Positions 51,261 to 64,000 of a DNA stretch of 64,000 nucleotides are shown piece after piece. How positions within the stretch are numbered: position 1 is the stretch's first letter; each line of letters opens with the position of its first letter. The DNA comes from Viscum album (taxonomy: Eukaryota > Streptophyta > Magnoliopsida > Santalales > Viscaceae). The position numbers and the translations under genes are program-made. The notes below the pieces were generated by a model. It was not told where the DNA came from and ran no database searches. It saw only the letters and a program-made list of their open reading frames with translations. The stretch covers positions 8,632,001-8,696,000 of the forward strand of contig OY728142.1 in NCBI GenBank assembly GCA_963277665.1. Reading direction: 5' to 3'.

Positions 51261-54119
51261 AAGAGAAAATATTGTATGATATATGGAGTTCCCATCTATA
51301 TTCAGGAAAAGTTTGAACTTCTTATTATTGGCATTCAACATGAACTAAAATTAGAAAATTAGGGAATAATGTTTAATATGGTTCTAAATAACGTTACATA
51401 GGTGTTTTTATTATTTACATAGATAAGGAATTAATTAACTGAGTGATTCCAAATTCATAAGAAAAAACAATATTTTCCATTTGATATTATTGGAGTCACT
51501 TCATAATAAAATTACAATTTCAAGAATGAATGTTTTTATTTCATAGAAGGAATCAGTTAAATTACATTTAAAAAATTAAATAGACGTAGGGTCCCATGAA
51601 GGGTTTAATGTGAATACTAATTTAACATGATGAAGACATGTATGGAGAATCTTATAAGGGAACTATGATCGTATGAAGATCCTCCATTTTAATTAAAATT
51701 ACATAAAAATAATGATAATCATTTAGATTATTTTAATGGAATCCTTGTGTTTATTAAAGAAATGGATGTTCATCAAAATTGTTTGAGGCACATTTATTTG
51801 TTTCATCTACTTTGGAAATATTTTAGAGTTTTTTTAAAGGTATTCAATTGTTTTTTGAAGATTTTTTAGTTTATTTTATTTGACATTTGGAATATACAGA
51901 TAAATGTGGTATTTTATAGTTAATGGTTATTATAAAACAATTATAGGTTAATGATTTGTAATCTTTTTAGAAGATTTAATACATGGAAAGGATTATATTT
52001 TTGAGAGTTGAATACAATTTTTTGGGTAAGTAATTTTTTCACATAAAAAAAAGAGGTGACTTATTTAACAGTGGGTGATCCATGTGTTTCCAAATAATAT
52101 ATAAGCCTCTTTTAGAATCTCATTCATAAATATAGTTATTCAAAAAAACATACACAATGAAAAATGATCTTTAAAAACATATATAATAGTCATCGCAACG
52201 AGTTTATAAGAGTTGTATTGATATTTAGAGTATAAATATAGATAATTCCCATGGTATTATAGAATAAATAAGAGTATTGAATATTTTAAATGAATTTTTA
52301 CATTTTATAAGAGTCATGAATATTTTTTAACATGTAGAAAGTATTGAATTACAGTCCTGATGATTTTTTTATTACTTATGATTTTCTATGAGATTCCGGA
52401 AGATTTCATTGGAGTTATTTATTTTTTCACAATAAATATTTTAATTATCATTATAGTTTAACAAAATAGAAGAAAGGGAAATTTTGAAAAATAATTCTTC
52501 ATAAATGTTTATTTTAGAAATAGAAAGTGTAACTCTTAGAATATTTAAGATTATAACTATATTTCATAAGTGTCACTTATTTTAGAAAGTACATGTCTTA
52601 TATAAATTAAGAGATACAGTTCAAGAGCTTATCATTCAAAAGAATAATTCTGAAAAAAATATTTAAATCTAGGGATATAGTGTTATTTTGAAGTGTTTTA
52701 AATATCATGGGATTATGATTAATCCATGAATCTAGATTATTTTTGTGGAGAAGAAATTTTTAAATTTTATTATGTTCCATGGAGTGTAAACACAGAACAC
52801 ATAGAAACTATAGAGATAAATAAGTCAAATCTTGATTTGAAATTTTTTATAAAGATTTATTATGACTAGAGTGACATGACATAGTTAATGATGATATAAA
52901 ATTTATAAAATATCTTTTCATCTTAACACATGGTTCCACAACATTGTTTTATACAATGTATTTCTTCATGTACTTTTGATGTTTTAAATTCATGTTTAAT
53001 CTTTTGGAGAGTTGATTAGAGTGAGATAAATGTTAAATTAAGATTATCTTGATGAGTTTATGGTCGACTCTTTATGTGGATTAACTGGGGATTATTCATG
53101 ATCAATTTTAAATAAGAGTTAATGATCCAAGATGATATTTGTTTTATGCACCACAAATTATGAAAATATTTTAAATGTGGTTTTAAATATATATTTTGAT
53201 ATGGTAAATAAGAAAAAGTTAATTCCCCAATACATCATTTATTATTATTATTTGAGTATCAAAGATGGAGACCTAACTCTACTACAACCTAAAATATTTT
53301 TTCTGCCAAAAACCGAGTGAAATTTAACAACAGTATAAATTTAATAACCCATATGCAGAAAAGAATATCAAGAATAATAGATCATCTAAACATACAAAAA
53401 AAATTTCATCATTTAAGGTGCATCACTGAGTGATACATACATACAATATTTTTATATTTCATGGTATGGAGAAGATCAATGTATCCATTATATCTTCTGC
53501 ATTTTAAGGGATAAGATTACACATATTGGAGTCTACTATGAAGACTCATGCTATATAAATGATAAAAACCCAAGGGTTATAGGAATTATCCTATTTAATA
53601 TTTAGAGATAGAGTCCCAGTTTGTTCTAGAGAGTGACAAACTATAAGTTGGTGCCTAAATTTTACCATGTTGGTTCTGTGATTGTAGGTCCAAGGATAAA
53701 TAGTTTCTTAAAATAATTCATTAAATTAAAATAATAGTTGTGTTTTCATGGGATAAATACTAAAACATAGAAGTTGTGAATTAATCCACAATAAAGGTGA
53801 GCCTCATTAATAAACTCTGGTGTTCTATATACTTTCTCTTTGATATTTAATAGATTTATGAAACCAAATATATGGTATGATCGAGAGATCAACCCACTGA
53901 AAAGTTGTAGGGGTATGATAGGGGATATTTTTTACGTGATAATAATTACCCAGAGGAATTTTCCTCCAGGACACTGTGAAGAATATATTGAGAGAATTTA
54001 ATAATTTTTAATATAGATTCAGATTACACCAATGATTAGATTATCAACAATCTAATTAATTTAATGATTTTGAAGCTTTTTGTTTATCATTACTAATTCT
54101 TGATGTTTTGTGTAATTAG
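51261..54119. other. AT-rich DNA, no gene seen
   Basis: No coding sequence or recognisable repeat. The open frame at 53132-53320 (62 codons) is AT-driven. Confidence 0.55.
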
Positions 54120-57100
54120 TGTTACACCTATAGGTTTTTATGAAATTTTTTCTTTTAATAAATTTAATTATTAAATAGAATTCATTTCACTCAATCGGAA
54201 GTCTAAACGATCCATGAGAATCAATTATTATAAAATGACCATTTTAAAATTTCCATTGGGAAAACAGGAATAAATATAACTAACTTATGAAAATGTATGA
54301 TTTATCCATTCGCTGCAAATTATTTTTCATAAATATAAATCGAATTTTTTGTATATTTTATATTAATAAATTTAGTTAATTACTATTATTAAGTTAAATT
54401 AGTGAAATATATGTGTTTTATACCAAATAAAGTATTTATCATATTCATCCAATGGATATTTTTGTCATAGGGTATGAATAAACTCTATTTGAATTATGAA
54501 AACCTATATTTTTCAAATGGTTAATTTCACACCTTTTTATGAAGAACACCTTTTAAATTAATATTTTTACACATTAATAATTTTTATATGAAAAAATAAA
54601 AAATTATATTTTGAAAAAGGGCATAATAATTTATATTGGATGTAATTTTAATATTTTTCTAACAACATTTAAAATTTGATGAATAATAAAAATACATTAA
54701 TTTTTAATTGAAAACAAATTTCTTCATTGAATGAATATATGTGGATAATTTATAATATTGAATGTTTTAAAATTTAAATATGAAATTCTATAATCATTCA
54801 ATATAATTTATGTCATATTCATTAATTTTAAATTGAATTTAGATGTTAAAAAATGTCAATCTTTTTCAATTTTTTTACTTGTAAAACTCGTTCTCTCTTT
54901 CAAACCACACGATAAATTTTTAATTAATTACTGAAACTTATTGTATTTGAAATTTGGAAAATGGATTCAATCCTTTTAATCAATAGGTGAAAATTACGTA
55001 AATATATTTATTTTATTTTTTGGAATTATAAACAGTAACTCCGTTAATTTTTATAAATATGGTAAAAGGGTAAATCAGGATACAAAGGGTAATAATACAT
55101 ATAGAAAATTACCCTTACACTTTTAATAATATCATTCGATGAGTTTTTTTCGACCAAAGTTATCCATTTGACTAAATGGTGTCTTTTGGAAGCCACTTGG
55201 TTATGTATAGGAAATTTAATTTATTTTGTTTAAAGATAATTAAGTATGTGTGAATCAAATATTTATTAGTATATATTATTTAAAATATCGTTAAAGAGAA
55301 GATAAATTTGATTATAATTACTCAATTGAAATATTATTTTTTTTATTCAAGATAATTTATTTTTAATTTTTTGGAAATAAATTATTTCCATATAGACTTA
55401 TACATTGATGATGTAATAATTAATTAATTTATGAGAAATCAAGAATTTTTTTTATTAAAATGAAAATAAAAATCCAAAGAACCAAAAAATTGAAAAAATA
55501 TTATTTTTAAAATATATATAATCCATAACTATCCGAGGGTCATGTAATCAACCATTCAAATCCTTTTAGGAGAGATTGCGACACTTATAGTATTTTATTT
55601 AATGTGAATAATAATGTTATCACATTCCTATTTGAATAAGTATAACATTTTAAATGTAGGATTTCACAAAAGATAAATTATACTACCTGTATTTTTATAA
55701 AGTACATTATGTTCATTAAATTATTTTATGTTTAATATTTCATCAACAAATAATTATATTGAATAATTATACAAAATTGATCTAGTAATGAATTTGTTAA
55801 TGGAGATAACAATTAAATATTATTAAAAATATTAAAAAAAATATAATATCTGTCAATTTATATGAATAATTAATTTTATAGATTACATTGACTTATATTT
55901 AATATAATAATATATTTTTTTAAGAAATATAGTTTTCATAATTTTTCTACAGTCAATGAATTGAATAGTGTCGAAATTAGCATTATTGATTGTTTATCAA
56001 AATAATGTTTTATAAAATTATTTAAATATCATGAAACTTTAAAAAAATATAATAGTTTTTATATGGTATATAATTTTCTACAGGATTTGTTATGGTATAA
56101 TTGAAATCAAATAATTAAACATTGAATGCATTTAAATATTGAAATATTTGTTATCTTAATTAAAATTAAATAGAATAACTTTGCATGAATTAAAATGGTA
56201 ATGATTAAAGTGATAGAACAACCTCTAAAAATTTATTGGTTGATGATATTACAACCTTATTTTATATAATATTTTAAATTGGTAAACTTTGGAGGTTTTA
56301 ATTGGGGTTTTATTTTATATTAAATTAATATTTTTGGAGATACAAAAAGCGCCCCTCACCTCAATTATAAATGGGCACCACCTCCGTCACCCCTTAACTT
56401 CACATTGAGTCTTCAATCATGGAAATAGCCAACTGTTTTCCCTTTAAAAATTACTTAGTTACACTATATTGTTTATGTCATTCTTAAAAGTCTAACTCTA
56501 GTAATCTATGTGGAGATTTAGAGGAAGCACATCGAAGAAAAGGAAATCTTGTTTACCGACTCTATCAAGATTATTTCTTATTGTAATTCCTATTCCATTA
56601 TTATTTGAATTATAATGTAATAAAATCATTATAAGATATATAATGAGACATTATCATGGTTATGAAAAACCATATTCCAATTTCTATCTATCCAACAGAA
56701 AATGAAATCATCGCTTGTGCGTACGTATAACTCACTGTCTCCACACCATAGTGTAATGTATTTTTCACAGCCACCAAATATGGATGGGTGTAATGATAGA
56801 ATTATAAACAATAAATTATTATAATAACATTAAATTTATTTTGAAATATTACACACCATCCATTTCAATGAAATTCAACAAATATGGAAATGATATCATC
56901 CCTTGTGCGAACACACGACTTTCCATCTCCACGATGTGGTACGATTCATTCTACAAGATATTAATTATATAATTATTATATAAATGTATAGAATTAATAA
57001 ATATGTATATATTATGTTAATATATATGATTTTTAATGACATAATTATCACTAATGAATTTTACCAAAACTTATTCTACAAAACACAAATAAATACATGG

Positions 57101-58594
57101 AGCAGTTAATACCTGAATAACAAGTAATAATGAAATGTTATTAACAAACAGATCATACTACAAACATATATTATATCATAAAAGTTAATATAATTACGAA
57201 TTAATTCAATTAAATTATTTGAATAATTATACAATAGATTCAGTTACATACAACAGAAATCAGATCTTGGGTATGGGAAATTTTTTAAATCTCATTATTA
57301 TCCAAGATTGTTTATACGCAAGTATTTCATAGGTTATATTTATCATCCACATCCATTATTTTTAAATATGTATTTGAAAATATTATTTCTATTATTATAA
57401 ATTTTTTCAAAGTAAATTTTACCAAATTTTTAATTTTTCTTAAAAGGTATGAAAGGAATCTTTTAAGTTTTGAGTATGATGTTCTTTTTGACTTTCCGAT
57501 GAAAGTAAAAGATGCATGTTCTGTTTTAACTTATATGGAATGAATGAAATTTTTTACATTCATAACACCTTATTTTCGTGATTCTTACATTATATTATTT
57601 CATGGTTATTTTAAAATAAATTATATTCATTTTAAATCACGTGACATTTTGAAAAAAAAGAAAAAAAAGAAGAAGAAAGGATATTTTCCACATGAATTCA
57701 TTTCAAGCATTTTGTAAAAAATATTTTCCATCTAAGATGACATTATTTTAATAGGGATTTGTTTATATCCCTATTATTACTAATATTTAATTGTGTTTAT
57801 ATTGGAATCCAATTTTTAAAATCCATTTGTTTTATCTAGATGATGATAGAATTGTGTTTAAGAAACCGATTTAATTCCGTGAGTTTTGCTATGATGAATG
57901 ATTTATGTTTTTGTGGAATAATTAAGAATTATTTCATTTTGATATGGCTGAGACCTATATATACCTAAAATGCATTGGGTAAAGATTTATATCCCTTTAC
58001 ATAGAAAAAAATTGAATGAAAAGTAAATATGATTTAGTAACACAGGGCTGAAATGAAGAGTGAACTCAGCTCAGTAATGGACTTTTTCGGATTTGATGGT
58101 CTTGGAAAGTATCTTGAAGAAAAAGGAAATGATTTTCTAGGATTATGTGCATGACACAAAAATTCTTTTCTTATATTATGACATTTGGGAATATTTTCAT
58201 TGATTCTTATTCTATTTTATGATTTATCCCTTGGTATGATACCACGATATTTCATGTATAGGATAATATTTTAAAATGTTAAGTTATTATGTTTTAATTA
58301 TAATGATATGATTTATATATCCATTGTATATCGTTACTGAGAATATGATGTCTCCATTTCATATTTTTTTCTCTAGTTCATGATGAAGTGTATAATGTAA
58401 TATATTTTAAGAAGGGGTCTAGTTATTATGAAATAAGTAGGAGACAATAAAGATATATTATGAACCTATTATTTATATTTACCAGTTTATGAAGACATTA
58501 TACCTATGCGGTCCTATCATTTATTTGTTATTTTCAAATTAATATTCTTTAATTTTGAATTAATAAAAAAATATTTAAAGTATGCGTCATTATA
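54120..58594 (+). repeat. 5' LTR of the old relative
   Basis: Landmarks match the reverse complement of the intact LTR: a TATA-like ATTATAAATGGGCACCACC at about 56364; hairpin-segment homologues at about 56695-56750 and 56888-56945; ATCCAAGATTGTTTATACGC at about 57300; CTTTTTGACTTTCCGATG at about 57484; GAGTGAACTCAGCTCAG at about 58059; and the end TATGCGTCATTATA at 58581-58594. The start at 54120 (TGTTACACCTAT) is the best TG-start candidate, by comparison with the LTR at 62548, but it is less sure than the end. At about 4.5 kb it is longer than the intact LTR. Confidence 0.65.
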
Positions 58595-58596
58595 GT

Positions 58597-58608
58597 TGGT
58601 ATTAGAAG
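58597..58608 (+). promoter_or_regulatory. worn primer binding site for initiator-Met tRNA
   Basis: TGGTATTAGAAG stands two bases after the LTR end, the same spacing as in the intact element. TGGTAT and AGA still fit the tRNA 3' end. Confidence 0.65.
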
Positions 58609-58823
58609 AAATGTATTGTTAATATTTAGAAACTAGGATGAGAAAAAAAAGTAAGAACCCAAATGGTATGTCGAAGTATAGGTTACAATCCAAGTGTTTT
58701 ATAAATTATCATGAATAACCTATGATAAAACCTAATGTGTCCTAAATTCAAATCTAATTATTGATTATGTGGTTTTCCTATTATTATAAGTGTTTTTTAC
58801 ACTAGGATTCTCTTTTTTAATCA

Positions 58824-60030
58824 ATGGATGGAACCTGAAAGAAGTGTGTTAATGCTAAATTTGGTGAGAAATGAAATGAATATCCTTTGGAGAAACAAAA
58901 TGTTATGGGATTTATAATTAAAAATATTTTATCTATGATAACGTAACATTCACAACCTATAAATCATATAGGACTTTCAAATGACAAAAGGATGGAAAAA
59001 TATCTTGTCGAGTCCTTCATGAGGTACAGTCCACCTTTTTTTAGAGGGTCTTCTGATCTATTTTTCAGTGAATAATAGATCGGTGCCAGTGAAAATATAT
59101 TTTCAGGTCTCCAATGTTAAAAACCCAGTAAATTCAATTTATTATTCTATATTTTGGAAGGTTAATCTGATCAATGGTGGAACCTTATCAATAATACAAG
59201 TCAAAGAGATGAAATTGAATCCATATAATGGGATGAGTTCAAGAAAGTATTTTTCAATAAGTAAATTCATAATATTATTTGATTAATGGAAGAGAAAGAA
59301 TTCCTAGAATATAAGAAGAAGGAAGATGAATCTATTTTTACCTACAAATAAAATTTTACAAGACTTTCAAGGTATGATTCTGTAATTATTATTTAACTTG
59401 AGAGTAAAATTGAGTGATTCTTTAGTGGTTAAAAACCAATCCATTAAAGGCAATTATCCATAAAGGAATTCAATAGCTATAAGGATATTGTTCGATGTGA
59501 TCACAATGTAGACATGGATATTGGAGTAAACCATCAGTCCTATGGTTATGATAAGAAGAGAAAAATGGAATTAAATAGAAAATATAAATACCACATATTA
59601 AATCATTTGAGTTTTCCCTTATGATCAATGTGTTGAAATAATCATGGAAGAAATTGTTGTAAAGGGACTAGAAACTATTTTTTGTGTGGAAAAGAAGTTC
59701 ATCAGGAAGCTGAATGCCCAAGTGATGGGAAAAATATATTTACTGATACGAATGGATAAAAGGATTCAGAGAATTCACCTGCTACAGTTCATTGTTATAA
59801 GTGTAAGTAAATGGGGAATTATGACAACCAATTCCCTAATCAAAGGGTTATTGATGATGATTGATGTTAGTAAACTTTTAAGAACAAATAAAAAGGCAAG
59901 TCACATGTGATCATTATTGAATATGTAGAGTACGAAAATGATGTGGTCAAAGGTAAAATTACCATCCAGTCTAAAGTAGAAAATGTTTTATTTCATTCAA
60001 GATCGACCAAATCATTTATTTCTAAATAAT
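58824..60030 (+). pseudogene. gag fossil of the old relative
   Basis: The ATG at 58824 sits in the same sequence context as the gag start of the intact element (CAATGGATGGAACC). VESFMRYSPP can be read near 59010-59040. The zinc-knuckle region lies at 59640-59910; an open frame of 88 codons there (59644-59910) is in a different frame from the knuckles, exactly as an overlapping frame is in the intact gag, so it is not a separate gene. The protease active site follows at about 59985-60020 but reads FHSRSTKSF: the catalytic Asp and Gly of the DSG motif are both changed. The coding frame is broken many times. Confidence 0.7.
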
Positions 60031-62547
60031 TTTTAAGTGTATATCTATATTAATTCAAAAATTAGATATGAAGTTAGACATGATTACTCTTAATGGAACA
60101 ATGATTGGATCAAAAGGTTACAATTCTTCAATGGTTGATGTTTGTGTGTAATTCATTCCTTAAAATCTACGGATCCTTCTTATAGTATAATTTGATATGA
60201 TTCATAGAATAAATTTGATTTCTATAAATGTATATCATATCAATTACCAAATAATGTAAGTTACATTTCATATTTGGGATCATTATATTATCATTTGTTC
60301 ATGTAAGGGTGAATATGACCTTCCATTATAGGTTTATTCCATATTATGGGTTATAATTTCTATAAATGAAGGTTATCTATCTCAAATGGTTCAGGATAAA
60401 CTCACCATTACTAACACACCTATTGTATCAGATTTTGATGATGTCATTATAGAATAATTTTAAGTTCTTTCACCAAATCATGGGTCTCAGTTCTCAATAG
60501 AACTCATACTGGGTTATATACCTATTTCAAATACACCTTATAGAATGAACCCAATTGAGTTGATGTAATTGAAGAAGAAACTCCATGAAAATATTGACAA
60601 GGGATTCATACACCCTAGTAAATGACCATGGGGTTCACATGTTCTGTTTGTTAATAAGAAATTGTTATCAATGAGACCCTTCGTTGATTATCATTAACTA
60701 AACAAGATCAATATAAAAAAAATATTTTCTTCCCAACATTGATGAATTATTTTACCTACTACATTGAGCTCAGTACTTCTAAAAATATATCTTCATTTTG
60801 GATATCATCAACTTAGGGTCAAGAAGGAGGATATACTAAATACCTCATTCCATACAAGCTATAGACAATGAATTTTTTATGATGGCTTTTGGTCTAACTA
60901 ATTCCCCCACTATCTTCATGGATCTAATGAATAGATTCTTTATAGACTATATTTATCGGTTTGTGGGGGTCATTATATGTAATATTATTGACTTTTCGAA
61001 TATTAAAAAATAACATGATGATCACTTGAGAATTGTACTAATGTCCCTAAGAACGGATAATATTTACGAAAAATCTACCATGTGTGAATTTTGTCATCAG
61101 AATGTTTCGTTTTTGGATCACATAATCTTAGGAAAGGGTATATTTGTGGATCGAGATAAATCCAATGTTATTGAATGTTTTTCGATACCACAATTGGTAA
61201 ATATGGTCTGAAGATTTCATGGTTTGGGTAGATATTATTGACATTTTTAAAATATTTTTCATGATTAACTAATCCACTCACCAAGATGACATAGAATGGA
61301 GTTAAGTTTGTGTGGATAGAGGAATGTGAAGATAATTTCGATGATCAAAAAACAAGTTTTTCTGGTGCTGTTGATCCCACACTACATTATAATGGAGAAT
61401 GGTTTTTGATATACAATGATGCATAAAATAACGGTTTGGGTTGTGTTCTCATGAAAATGATATGGTTATAGCTTAGGAATCTTCAAAATAAAAATCCATG
61501 AGACAAATTACCCAACTCATGATTTGGGGTCAGCTGTTTTAATTGTAGAACTAAAGATACATAGGCATTATCTTTTTTTTGAAAGGTGTCACATTTATAT
61601 TCATCATAAATTTTTAAAGTAATTTTTCACACAAAAGTAGATAAATATGAAAAAAATAATATGGTTTGTATTTGATTGAATATTACAACTGCTAAATACA
61701 TTACCACTATGGGAAAATGAACGCGGTGAGAGATTCATTGAGTCGAAGGGACCGTGATAACCTATACCTGATGATGATAAAAAAGATCAAATATTTGTGG
61801 ATTTATAAATGAAGGATCTTGAAATTTTAATATATGGGGAGGAGTCTTATCTTTATAGAATGAATGTTCAACCATATATACTAGTGAAGATTAAGAATGC
61901 ATAGAAGGAAGATATAAAACTACAAAAGAAGGTGATAAATGTTTCTGAATTCAACAATGATTGCGATGGAGTAATAATGTTTATGAACTGGGATTGTATA
62001 CCTCTCATACCATAATTATAGAAGGATATATTTGATGAGGCTCGTAGTTCATCATTATATATTCATCATAGAATAACAAAGATGTAAAAGTACCTGAAAG
62101 ATTATTTCTGATGGTATGGTACGAAAATAGTTGTTTCTGAATATGTCTCTCGGTGCTTGGTTTGTTCTTATGTTAATGATACGAGTTAGAATTCTAAGGG
62201 GATGTTACAACCATTACCCATACCAGAGTGGAAATGAAAAAAAGTAACTTTGGAATTAGTTTTTATAAATCCCAAAACATATAAAAGACATAATTCTATA
62301 TGTTTAATATTTGATCACCTTATGAAGTTGTCACACTCCATTTTTATTATAGTGGATATATGTCTTTATTGTATTTCTAGGATATATATAAAGGATGTGG
62401 TAATATTTCACATCGTATCAATTTTCATTATATGTGACTGGAATTTTAGGTTTACCTCGAAGTTCTAGAGATGTCTTCAGAAGTCTCTCAGTAAAGAGTA
62501 ATGTCTCTACACTCATTATCATCCTCAAAAAACGGTTATTCTGATAT
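60031..62547 (+). pseudogene. pol fossil of the old relative (protease end to mid-integrase)
   Basis: Readable in family order: the RT start near 60660-60700 (RPFVDYH, stop, LNKI), the [20 protein letters not shown] region near 60880-60945, the RT tail at 61026-61211, then RNase H near 61490-61620 (KIHETNYPTHDLGS, ERCHIYIHHKFLK). The integrase zinc region with VSRCLVC is at about 62130-62165, and the core at 62250-62545. The RT catalytic FIDD position reads IICN. In integrase the first catalytic Asp position reads Glu (VTLELV), the second is kept (CDWNFRFTSKF), and the third is missing because the sequence is interrupted at 62548. Stops occur in all domains. Confidence 0.75.
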
Positions 62548-64000
62548 TGTAACACCCCAAAATTTTATGAAAAATATTCATTTAATTTCATTGATTTCTT
62601 CTATTATACACCACACCATGTTTAGCTTGTACTATATGCAACACCGTATTAGCTTGCAGTATACGCAACGCTATTCTGGGACCGTGTTACACACAATTTC
62701 AAGTTCGTTTTATAATAGTAATTATATGCAACATTGAGTGTGTTTTTATATATACATATATATATATTCACTGTATAAATAAAATATGGTTGGATTCTGT
62801 TATACGAAACAATGAAGGATTCTTGCACAACACGCAACCCTAACTTGTCTTGCATTTCACGCAATCGCGACCTTCCTCGATAGCGTGTGTTGTACGCAAT
62901 ACTGAGTTTTACTAAACAACGATATATTATTATAATATTATTATGAACTAGCCATTATGAATATTCTTAACTAAATTTTGAATTTTATAACATTATTATT
63001 AATCTTACATATTTTCTAGAATATGGTATGAGAACAAAATAATTTTTTCGGGTAAAATAAGTATTTTTCAAAAAATGCAGTTTTTCCGCCTTTTGATGGA
63101 GCATCCAAATTAAATCTAGTTTTTGACATGTTTATAAGTTAAATTTGACAGAATAAAATTCTTATTTTGAATCAGGATATAAAAATTTACATTGGATAAA
63201 GTTTTGATATTTTTCTGATAACATTCATATTTTAATGAATAGTAAAAACACGCTTTATTTTAATTAAAAACAACTTTTTCCATCATAATAATTTATGTGG
63301 ATAAATTATAATATTGAATGGTTTTATAGTATAAATAGAATATATTTTTACCATTTAATATAATTTATGTCATTATCATTTATTTTACCTTGAATTCGTA
63401 GGTTAAATCAATTCAATCTTTTGCAATGTTTGAAACAAAAACCTGTTTTCTTTCGACAACGAGATTAATTTTAATTTAATTTCATCAACTATTTTTTATT
63501 GAATTTGGAAAAATATATTCCCTATTTGGAATCAGTGGGTCCAAATTATGTTAATAAGCTACTTTTTATTTTTGGGCATTATGAATAGTAACTACGGTAA
63601 TTTTTATTTACTGCGGTTAAAGGTAAATAGGGTAATTAAAGGTTAAAATAATATTATAATAATTCAAAATTTCCTTGACACATTTCCTAACCTTATTGGA
63701 TGAGTAGTGGCCGACAATGGCCATACATGGGCCAATTTCGGGACCCCAATGAGCCACTTGCTAGTGAAAATGACAATTTGGATTAATTAATTTAATGTAA
63801 AGACAAAATTGACTTTAACAAAACACTTTTAGTAATTAATTTTTATAAGGGGTTATATAAGTTATATTTTAGACTATAAATATTCTTTGGAAATATAAAT
63901 ATATTCCCTACATAATGGTATTTTTTTCATAATTTTTATACATCAAATGAATTAAATTATTTATGACCCAATAATGATGTAGTGTTTACCTCATTAATAA
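62548..64000 (+). repeat. start of another LTR of the same superfamily, cut by the window end
   Basis: Begins TGTAACACCCC at 62548, exactly where integrase homology stops. CGCAATCGCGACCTTCCTCG at 62862-62881 is shared with the reverse complement of the intact LTR (about 6996), followed by CTAAACAACGATATATTAT and ACTAGCCATTATGAAT. Further right it matches the LTR at 54120, for example near 63190-63370 against 54640-54820. It has about 200 extra bases at its start compared with the intact LTR. Whether a solo LTR or a full element continues beyond 64000 cannot be seen. Confidence 0.7.

Larger units (their letters stand above)
54120..62547 (+). mobile_element. old + strand relative of the intact chromovirus, cut off in integrase
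   Basis: This copy follows the intact element part by part, in the opposite orientation: 5' LTR, PBS at 58597, leader, gag ATG at 58824, zinc-knuckle region, protease, RT, RNase H, and integrase up to the YHPQ region, where another LTR begins at 62548. Many stops and frameshifts make it a fossil. Because even the leader and the gag start line up with the intact element, it belongs to the same family from an earlier burst. Confidence 0.8.

Noticed and set aside
1..64000. CRISPR arrays, operons, ribosome binding sites or other bacterial features
   Set aside because: None is visible, and all recognisable content is of plant nuclear transposon type. No stretch resembling plastid or mitochondrial genes was recognised either.

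Overview
This window is repeat-dominated plant nuclear DNA, strongly A+T rich, with no recognisable host protein gene. Almost everything that can be named is a transposable element, and several are nested. Plant origin is inferred from the element types: Ty3/gypsy chromovirus elements of Tekay/Del type primed by initiator-Met tRNA, a CACTA DNA transposon, and a possible tRNA-derived SINE. The species cannot be told from the sequence; density and nesting suggest a large, gene-poor genome.

Layout. 1-2724: unassigned AT-rich DNA. 2725-3483 and 15431-17179: older DNA, possibly an old LTR, split by the youngest insertion. 3489-15425: an almost complete chromovirus on the minus strand, with two LTRs of about 3.6 kb that differ by about 25 substitutions by eye, a perfect 5-bp target duplication (CACAA on the + strand), PBS, intact gag, PPT, and a pol broken by one frameshift and two stops. 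17180-24433: a degraded CACTA element with subterminal ACCAATAG repeats. 24434-35140: very AT-rich DNA with diverged pieces of the same LTR superfamily and a tRNA-like SINE candidate. About 35140-43740: an old + strand gypsy element with both 2-kb LTRs and heavily decayed gag-pol. 43741-46990: another diverged LTR piece. 46990-54119: mostly unassigned, with a higher-GC island and a 19-bp minisatellite at 50.9 kb. 54120-62547: an old + strand relative of the intact element (5' LTR, PBS, gag, pol to mid-integrase). 62548-64000: the start of another LTR inserted inside that integrase and running off the window.

How it works together. Only the element at 3489-15425 looks recent. Its 5' LTR carries a TATA box; a transcript would run leftward through an LTR leader that holds two similar hairpin-forming, CG-rich segments, then the PBS, gag and the broken pol, ending in the 3' LTR. 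With gag open and pol broken, it could at most move using enzymes from relatives. All other copies are fossils of the same or related families.

The most unusual signal is the twin hairpin in the LTR leader, whose paired CG-rich segments can be followed in four diverged LTR copies. All coordinates of fossils are approximate, and homology was judged by eye.
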